Part shown: one piece after another, positions 57,990 through 64,000 of the stretch
Layout of the letters: each line of letters starts with the position of its first letter
Position numbering within the stretch: position 1 is the first letter of the stretch
NCBI RefSeq assembly: GCF_019097595.1
Contig: NC_080734.1
Span: forward strand, 7,433,392 to 7,497,391
DNA: 64,000 bases
Source: Hemibagrus wyckioides
Taxonomy: Eukaryota > Chordata > Actinopteri > Siluriformes > Bagridae
Reading direction: 5' to 3'
Position numbers and translations under genes: made by a program
Notes under the pieces: model-generated
The model's input: the letters and a program-made list of their open reading frames with translations, nothing else
The model's database searches: none
Told to the model about the DNA's origin: nothing

Positions 57990-58700
57990 ATAATCATTAC
58001 CAACATAAATGAAACAGATTGTTATTGGAGTGTGTTTAGCACTAAATTCATTGAGCCCGGTCCTGTTCATTTCTCCCCCCAAGAAGCCCATTATATGTGC
58101 AAACATTGCCCGTAATGAATGTCTTTTTATGAGGTCCCTGAGGAAGTCGCAGCCGCCAAGGGATCAGCGCGCCCGGCAGATTTAGCTGGAACGCTCTCAG
58201 CCGTATTCAAAATGGAGGAAAGCTTTGTTATACGAGTGTGCTGCATCCCTTGGGCTGTCTCTCAGCGTAAGCCATGGGCTGTGATGACTTTCTCATACCA
58301 AAGCGGCGCCCCTCTCACTTTCCCTTTCTCTTTTTCTTTCTCTCCCTCCCTCTATCGCCCACTCTCAGAGCGATGGTGGCATAATTGTGCTATGGGGTTT
58401 TTCGACGCTGACATATTTGTCACCTGGAGATGTGCCACTGCAATCTCAAGATGAGGCCCTGCTTCCTGTTTGGGGCTTTCGATACGTAGAGACTCTTTGT
58501 TGACTTGCTTCTTTCTGTCTTTGTGTCAGGGAACTGACAATTTGGAAAAGTTTTATTCGCCTCCAACTTTTCCCCCACACAGCTCTGAGCAGAGAGATCG
58601 ACTTGATACGGAAACTGAGATGGACCAGCAGACGAGAGCTTCTATCATGTACCGTGTTAGATAGACGCCTCAGATCTTCATTTATATCTGACTTCATTGT
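57990..58700. promoter_or_regulatory. Candidate conserved non-coding cluster O
   Basis: Unique, GC-balanced sequence (CCATTATATGTGCAAACATT, GAGGTCCCTGAGGAAGTCGC). The 111-codon frame at 58119-58454 has no recognisable domain and runs into a CTTTCTC tract. It could hide an exon, but I cannot support one. Confidence 0.35.
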
Positions 58701-59436
58701 CTAATTTAGCATTTGTTGGCCTTATAAGCAAGTTCTTAGAATTGATAGCTATGGGTTTTCAGTATCTTTAAACAGGTCTAGCTGAAGATCCTTTTCTAAT
58801 AGAGAAGCACTCGTATGTAAGGTTATACACACAACCTTCAAAAAGCCTTCATAGAAGCCGTAAGTGTTCTGCATCATACCTTTTTCTAAGAGCGTGAGAG
58901 TTCAAACCTGAGTACAGAACTCCAGTAATGGCTCTTAGACAGCCCTGGGGTTGGAACTTACCACCTTCAGGTCAGTGAGCTGCTGAGCCACACTTCAGGG
59001 CTCCTCAGTGCTTCTTTGGAAAGTCTTAACTTTGATCTTTCTGATCTAAAAACACTATTTCTCCCTAAAAGTCCTAAACTATTTCACAGTTGCTAAATAT
59101 TCTTTGGGTATATATAATAAAAAGTGTTTCCTCAAGGGTTCTTTGGATAATTAACAGATCTGAGCTGGGTAAATGGTTTCTACTTAGGAAAAGAAATGTA
59201 GATTGAACCCCTTTTTTTTTTTTAGCCATGCCAATTTAGAACAGAACTTGTTAATGCTAAGGGCTATTAACCAAGCAATGGTTAACAGTTTTAGCTAAAA
59301 GGGTCTCTAAAAGGAAAATTTTCTGAATGGAAAAGTGCATTCAGATAAAAACATTAGATTATCAGAATGTTTTTTGATTATTATTTTTAGGAACATTTGA
59401 TTCCTCTCATCTGTTATCTAGATGTTAATATACAGT
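58701..59436. other. Unassigned, with repeat-like words
   Basis: CTCAAGGGTTCTTTGG (59134-59149) and TGGTTTCTACTTAGG resemble the 36.05 kb repeat. 58905-59005 reads on the minus strand like a very degenerate SINE head. Neither is firm. Confidence 0.35.
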
Positions 59437-59725
59437 TATGGCCCAAAAGTCTGAGAAACACTAATGAAAATGTTTCTATTTTACATTCTGTTTTAATTGA
59501 ATAGAACAACATTCAACACTTTTCAGTACAAATGATCTTAATGGCAACACCCTGAGTGAAAAGTAGAATCTGTGATATATTTACGTGACTTCCAGAGACT
59601 TTGTTCGTCCTCTTTTTTGTGCACTCGAGCCTCATGGACTCAACAAGTTTGTGCAAAAACTTCCGATCGAATCCATCCGAGCGTCGTCTGAACACGTGCT
59701 ACAAAACGAGAGATTAGACATGGAG
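59437..59725. mobile_element. Probable Tc1-like fragment (CCCAAAAGTCTGAGAAAC end)
   Basis: The end CAGTTATGGCCCAAAAGTCT plus GAG is followed by ATTGAATAGAACAACATTCA and AACTTCCGATCGAATCCATC. Terminal and internal words are shared with 53520-53850. On the minus strand an MFRRRSDGFDRKFLH frame resembles transposase debris. No catalytic region. Confidence 0.5.
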
Positions 59726-59964
59726 GATATCTGACTTTTTTTTTTTTGTACAAAGCAGTTAACATGGCCCAGAATCTTGAATATTAATTAAAGATATTGA
59801 ACATTGAGTTTCTGTTCCATCTAAAACCTTGCACATATTTCCAATTTTCGTTTTAGTTCAACATTTTAGTACAAACCATTATGTTGGTTTTGGTTAAAGT
59901 GGGAACATTTGAAGAACATTATTTATGTGTTATTCCAGAGCAATCTTGAATCCTTGATTCGGAT
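59726..59964. other. Unassigned sequence
   Basis: No feature recognised. Confidence 0.4.
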
Positions 59965-60130
59965 TGGTCCCCAAGCCAGAGGCAACAGTGGCAAGGAAAA
60001 AACTCCCTGAGACGATACGAGGTAGAAACCTGGAGAGACTCAAAACCTCATCCTCATCTCGGTGACATCAGAGTGTGTGATTATAAATCATTTCTTTCGA
60101 CAACAGTATATAGTCAGTGGAGTTGTGTAA
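59965..60130. mobile_element. Dispersed repeat fragment (AACTCCCTGAGA type)
   Basis: CAACAGTGGCAAGGAAAAAA, CTCCCTGAGACG, GAAACCTGGAGAGACTC and CCTCATCCTCATCTCGGTGA are words of a repeat common in fish genomes, recognised from memory. Non-coding here. Confidence 0.5.
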
Positions 60131-60940
60131 CCAAGAGCTTTTAAGCAACTTAAAGTGTAATTTCATTATAGATTTAACATCATTTATTTATGTCTTCATG
60201 CCAAATGTTCAATGAACGTTTGACAAATGAACATTTCTCTATCCTGACAATCTAGATGATCTGATTTTTTTAAAAATGTATAACTTTTTGATAGGGTGAA
60301 ATTCTCTGTGAGGGCATGTTTATTTTTTATTTTTATTATTTAATTATTACATTATTATCAATTATTTATGGAAGGAGTCCTCATTCTCAGCACCGATCAA
60401 AAGTCAGAGGAGTAAAAGTAACTTAAAGTAAATGTAACTTTAGGCTTTCTGACATGATACTCTACTTTTTTAAAGGGGTTTTATAATATGACAAGTTTTT
60501 GTCTTATTCACTGCAAGAGACGGGGAAAAAAAAAAAAAAACCAGAAGCCGGAACGACATGATGAGGGAGGCACAGATTCACAGATGTCCCACAAAACTAT
60601 AAAAAGGACAGGAAGCATGATGCAGTGTTGAATAATACATTTAAACCTGATTGATTCATCTTTAATCAGTGATTAATTTTGATGTAGTATAAAAGTAATA
60701 AACTTACGAAAATCCAAAATTGAAATGAATCAACTTTGGGGCTATTGAGAGTCACTCTGCTCTGTGTCAGGCCACATCATTGCTTGCTGTCATTGATTAT
60801 TTTGCTCGAACAGCTCTCCCTGTCATGTTTTCCTCCTTATGTATCACAGTCTAACCTTTTTTAAACCTGTCGAGTTACCCAAAAGCATCACAGCACAAAA
60901 ATCATCATAAAATGGTAGAGCGAGGATAATATAGAACACA
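60131..60940. other. Unassigned sequence
   Basis: A15-17 near 60525-60540. No gene or repeat family recognised. Confidence 0.4.
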
Positions 60941-60945
60941 CTCTC

Positions 60946-60981
<36 letters not shown>
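60941..60981. repeat. (CT)n microsatellite
   Basis: CT dinucleotides with one GT break. Confidence 0.95.
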
Positions 60982-60984
<3 letters not shown>

Positions 60985-61381
60985 TGATCTTAACTTTGCC
61001 ATGCTGATGGGAAACTCAGCAAAGATCAGTTAGCATGAGACTTGCTTACCCAGCTATCCTCCATCTCAAGCCCTTATTTATCACTAACTGACAGAAGTGA
61101 TGCTTAGAACTGGGAATATTATTTGTTCCATACTATATCATCTCCCCAACCATGATCAGAATTGAACTCATGGGCAATCAGACTGTGCCAGAGGAAATAT
61201 ATAGTGTATCTGAGATTTAACTGCTCATAAGATAGGAGAAAGAGCTTATACAGCAAGAGATAAGCTGTGCATTGTGTATGCTGACCTAATTGTATCCGGT
61301 CTTATCCTTTTCCTAGTGTCTACTTCATACTGCTTCATTTCCTCATTCAAATTATTCATCAGGCAAGCGTTTGGGTTTATT

Positions 61382-61384
<3 letters not shown>
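60982..61384. other. Unassigned sequence
   Basis: No feature recognised. Confidence 0.4.
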
Positions 61385-61417
<33 letters not shown>

Positions 61418-61481
61418 TTTTCTTTGTTTTGATACCTTTAGTGTGCTCTGGTGGGATTTGAGCAGAACAGAAAAGTGGTTC

Positions 61482-61514
<33 letters not shown>
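61385..61514. repeat. Two (CT)n microsatellites 75 bp apart
   Basis: CT arrays at 61385-61412 and 61487-61514, separated by unique sequence. Confidence 0.95.
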
Positions 61515-61517
<3 letters not shown>

Positions 61518-62070
61518 GCCAAACACTATTGTTGAAACACCTTAAGTCCCAGGTGTAGGAGGGGGGATGCCGGACTGAAATACACACATGCCCTATTTAA
61601 ATGCTTCAAAGAAGGCAAGCGAGGAGCATCTGTACGGTAGAGCCCCCAGATACGGCTCTACCTGTGATGCTTACTTCCTCCATTTGATTATTTTTCCCTT
61701 TTAAAGAAAGTTTCCATTGTTGCAGAACTGAATATATAAAATAGCAAGGCCCCGTTTTCTTTTCTCTCATTTTTTTTTTTTTCAGCCTGCATTTGCATTT
61801 GTAGGCCTTACAGAACATTCTGGTTTGAAAAAGACTAAAAACTTAAAATTAAGGATAAGCATAATGCATAACTTCATCCTTACTGAACAATCAAAACAAT
61901 AGAATCTGATAAAGTGTCCCTGAAAAAGACAAGAACATCATCTACTTGTGTATGAGAGATGAAAATGAAGAACTGTCACCGATTTTTTTTTTTTTTTTTT
62001 AATTTTTAGCTAAAAAAAGGCACGCTGAAAAAAAACAAGCAAAATCACACAGTTATACAGCAAAGTGTGA
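61515..62070. other. Unassigned sequence
   Basis: T-runs at 61771-61783 and 61983-62000. No gene or repeat family recognised. Confidence 0.4.
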
Positions 62071-62126
62071 ACACACACACAGAGAGAGACAGAAAGAGAT
62101 TGAGAGAGAGAGAGAGAGAGAGAGAC
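62071..62126. repeat. (CA)n-(GA)n microsatellite
   Basis: A short CA run, then GA dinucleotides with CAGA and AAGA breaks. Confidence 0.95.
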
Positions 62127-62538
62127 AGGAAGCCACTTCTACACGTTAGAAAGGGAAGGAGTTTGGTGTTGAAGGTGAGAGAGGAGGAGTACTCAGTGTT
62201 TGCATGCAGCCTGCTTTTGGCACGGCTCGAGCCTGGCAGGGCACAGCGACCCAGTGGGATTCTGGGAAAAAGGAGCCCACAGCATGGCGCGTGTGACAAC
62301 AGCTGCTGTGTGGCACGGGACGAATGTAGCCGCGCTCATCAAATCGTGTCAGTCACATTTTTCCTAATTAACAAGCATCTGTTTCGCCGTTTCATTTACA
62401 CGCTTGTCACTGACCCCTAACCCACCGAGTAGATGAGTAGATGCTGAGATGCGCAGGAGTGAACAGTGATGTCAAGGTTGTGACAAAAGACAAAAAGACA
62501 TGTCATTAGATGAGATGCTGATCAGCAACATATAGCAA
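62127..62538. other. GC-balanced unassigned sequence
   Basis: Unique sequence with GCACGGCTCGAGCCTGGCAG and CGTGTCAGTCACATTTTTCC. The 117-codon frame starting at 62067 begins inside the GA repeat and has no domain. Not called as a gene. Confidence 0.35.
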
Positions 62539-62663
<125 letters not shown>

Positions 62664-62669
62664 CCTTTC

Positions 62670-62943
62670 TATCATACACAGCATGAACTTTAGCAGCAAT
62701 TTGTTCATCACTGAGCATCTTGTGTGCCCCTGACCCTGTTGCTGGTTCACTGGTTGTCCTTCTTTGGATCACATTTGGTTCGTACCCCTGCAAAACCATT
62801 GCATACCATGAAAGAGCTGCAGTTTTGGAGATGTTCTGATCCAGTCATCTAGCTTAGTCATTTAGCTCATCCTTACACTTGCCCATTTTTTCTGATTCCA
62901 ACACATCAACTTCAAGAGTCTTCACATGCTGTCTAATATATTC

Positions 62944-62945
<2 letters not shown>
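62670..62945 (-). mobile_element. Tc1-like transposon 5' part, antisense (32.2 kb family)
   Basis: The minus strand carries the leader AGACAGCATGTGAAGACTC, start region GGAATCAGAAAAAATGGGCA (encoding MGKCKDELN), and the HTH relic CATCTCCAAAACTGCAGCTC. It continues GTTTTGCAGGGGTACGAACC and ACAACCAGTGAACCAGCAAC. A stop interrupts it. It is bounded by microsatellites on both sides, so both limits may have been overwritten. Confidence 0.75.

Positions 62946-62988
<43 letters not shown>
62946..62988. repeat. (TA)n microsatellite abutting a Tc1 end
   Basis: About 21 TA dinucleotides directly joined to CCAGTCAAAAGTTTGGACAC. Confidence 0.97.
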
Positions 62989-62990
<2 letters not shown>

Positions 62991-63537
62991 AGTCAAAAGT
63001 TTGGACACATCTTCTAATTCCATGGTCTTTCCTGATGTTTATTTCTTTCTACATTGGAAAACAATGCTGAAGGCGGCCGAAATCCACAATAATGTCGTTT
63101 GAACAGTTGATATTGAGATATGTCTGCTACTGACGCTCTGTAAAGCCTTCATAACGCCTCTAATCTGAGGTGCTGTTATTGGTGATTTCTGAGGCTGGTA
63201 ACTCTAAATGAACTTCTCCTCTGCAGCAGAGGTCAGTTTTGGTCTTGCTTTACTGGGATGGTCTTCATGTGAGCCAGTTTCATCATGGTGCTTGATGGGT
63301 TTTGCAAATGCACTTGACAATACTGTTCTTGCAACAGAACTATTCCAGAACACCTGACCTTCGTGTCTTAAAATAACAACTGACTGTTTTTTGTTGTTGT
63401 TACATATGGATCACTTAAGTCCATGTGTGTTATTTCATAGTTTTGAAATCTCCAGTATTGTTCTACAATGTAGAAAATAAATCCCTAAACAAAAACCATT
63501 GAATTAAAAGGTGTGTCCAAACTTTTGACTGGTAGTG
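62989..63537 (-). mobile_element. Internally deleted Tc1-like transposon with both terminal repeats
   Basis: The ends CCAGTCAAAAGTTTGGACAC (left) and GTGTCCAAACTTTTGACTGG plus TAGTG (right, to 63537) are inverted, with TA following at 63538-63539. On the minus strand, sequence between about 63150 and 63350 encodes decayed N-terminal DNA-binding modules of Tc1 transposase (the LPASEITNNS region and a region around GCAAAAACCCATCAAGCACC). The catalytic DDE domain is absent. About 550 bp, non-autonomous. Confidence 0.85.
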
Positions 63538-63581
63538 TATATATATATATAGAAAGAGAAAGAGAGAGATAAAGAGAGCGA

Positions 63582-63627
<46 letters not shown>
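63538..63627. repeat. (TA)n-(GA)n compound microsatellite
   Basis: A short TA run (63538-63551) then GA with AAAG, AAAGAGAGCG and GTGA breaks. Confidence 0.95.
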
Positions 63628-63628
<1 letters not shown>

Positions 63629-64000
63629 TGCTAATGTATACGCTAATTAAACATGTAAATCTAGCCCCACCTATATTGTTTTGAAATATTTATATTATGG
63701 ACTTATTACCATTTTTGTCCCCCAAAGATATTTCATATTAGAATAAAATGACTCCAAATTAGGCAAAAGGCTGATGTTTCCACATTTAGAGTCTTTTCAT
63801 TATCAAAACACACACACACACATACTCACACACACAAAAGACACACCCTGGACATTAAGCTTTGGACAGGTTCCATTTTCTAAAAGAGTTCTACTTAGAA
63901 CCCTCATTGAAAGGGAAACCATCTGATGCTTACAAGTTCCCTGAGATGGACAAACCTTAGATTCCAGGGTTCTAGGTTCTAGATTAACACAGAGAACTTT
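63628..64000. other. Unassigned end of window with a short CA repeat
   Basis: (CA)n at 63808-63837 with one TACT break. The final 130 bp (AGTTCTACTTAGAACCCTC, GGTTCTAGGTTCTAG) resemble the 36.05 kb dispersed repeat. Cut by the window edge. Confidence 0.4.

Overview
This window reads as non-coding DNA from a teleost fish nuclear genome, probably an otophysan such as a catfish. The organism call rests on recognising the dispersed repeats: four tRNA-derived SINE families, several Tc1/mariner families and one non-LTR 3' end typical of fish, together with dense AT, GT, GATA and GAGT microsatellites. I recognise these families by eye; no repeat library was searched. I see no exon of a host protein-coding gene, no rRNA or true tRNA gene, no CRISPR array and nothing prokaryotic or viral. 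Every long open frame I examined falls in a low-complexity tract (Y-L-S-I, S-L-T-H, S-L repeats), in transposon debris, or in unmatched sequence with no family signature.

Layout. 1-2245: AT-rich edge, then non-repetitive GC-richer blocks between GA, TC and GT microsatellites. 2930-5225: a SINE cluster with all four families, one copy sitting inside an older dispersed repeat. 5226-12700: mostly non-repetitive, with candidate conserved regulatory blocks around 7.1-8.7 kb and 10.6-11.5 kb, and a ~580 bp transposon-like element plus SINE at 9.3-10.0 kb. 13-25 kb: SINEs, a decayed Tc1-type transposase at 18.3-18.7 kb, two diverged minisatellites (17.2 and 24.1 kb) and compound microsatellites. 26-36 kb: candidate regulatory blocks, an AT tract beside a hairpin at 30.7-30.9 kb, and an internally deleted Tc1 element at 32.2 kb. 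36-43.3 kb: diverged repeats, a rearranged tail-to-tail Tc1 element (38.2-38.8 kb), further Tc1 pieces, a TATC microsatellite and a 1.2 kb GAGT array. 43.3-50 kb: the largest largely non-repetitive stretch, AT-balanced with octamer and TAATTA motifs, the best candidate for a conserved regulatory cluster. 51.0-52.8 kb: a GATA array with a higher-order spacer. 53-64 kb: SINEs, Tc1 pieces, a LINE 3' end, one more regulatory candidate (58 kb), and a mosaic of TA/GA microsatellites and two Tc1 elements at 62.5-63.6 kb.

Functionally, the window looks like part of a gene desert or a very large intron. Blocks of non-repetitive sequence (possible long-range enhancers of a developmental gene outside the window) are separated by repeat-rich spacers. 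I could not name the gene these blocks would serve. The regulatory calls are inference from composition and motifs and need a cross-species alignment. The most unusual structures are the tail-to-tail Tc1 rearrangement, the GATA/spacer higher-order array, and the Tc1 element embedded in a TA microsatellite.
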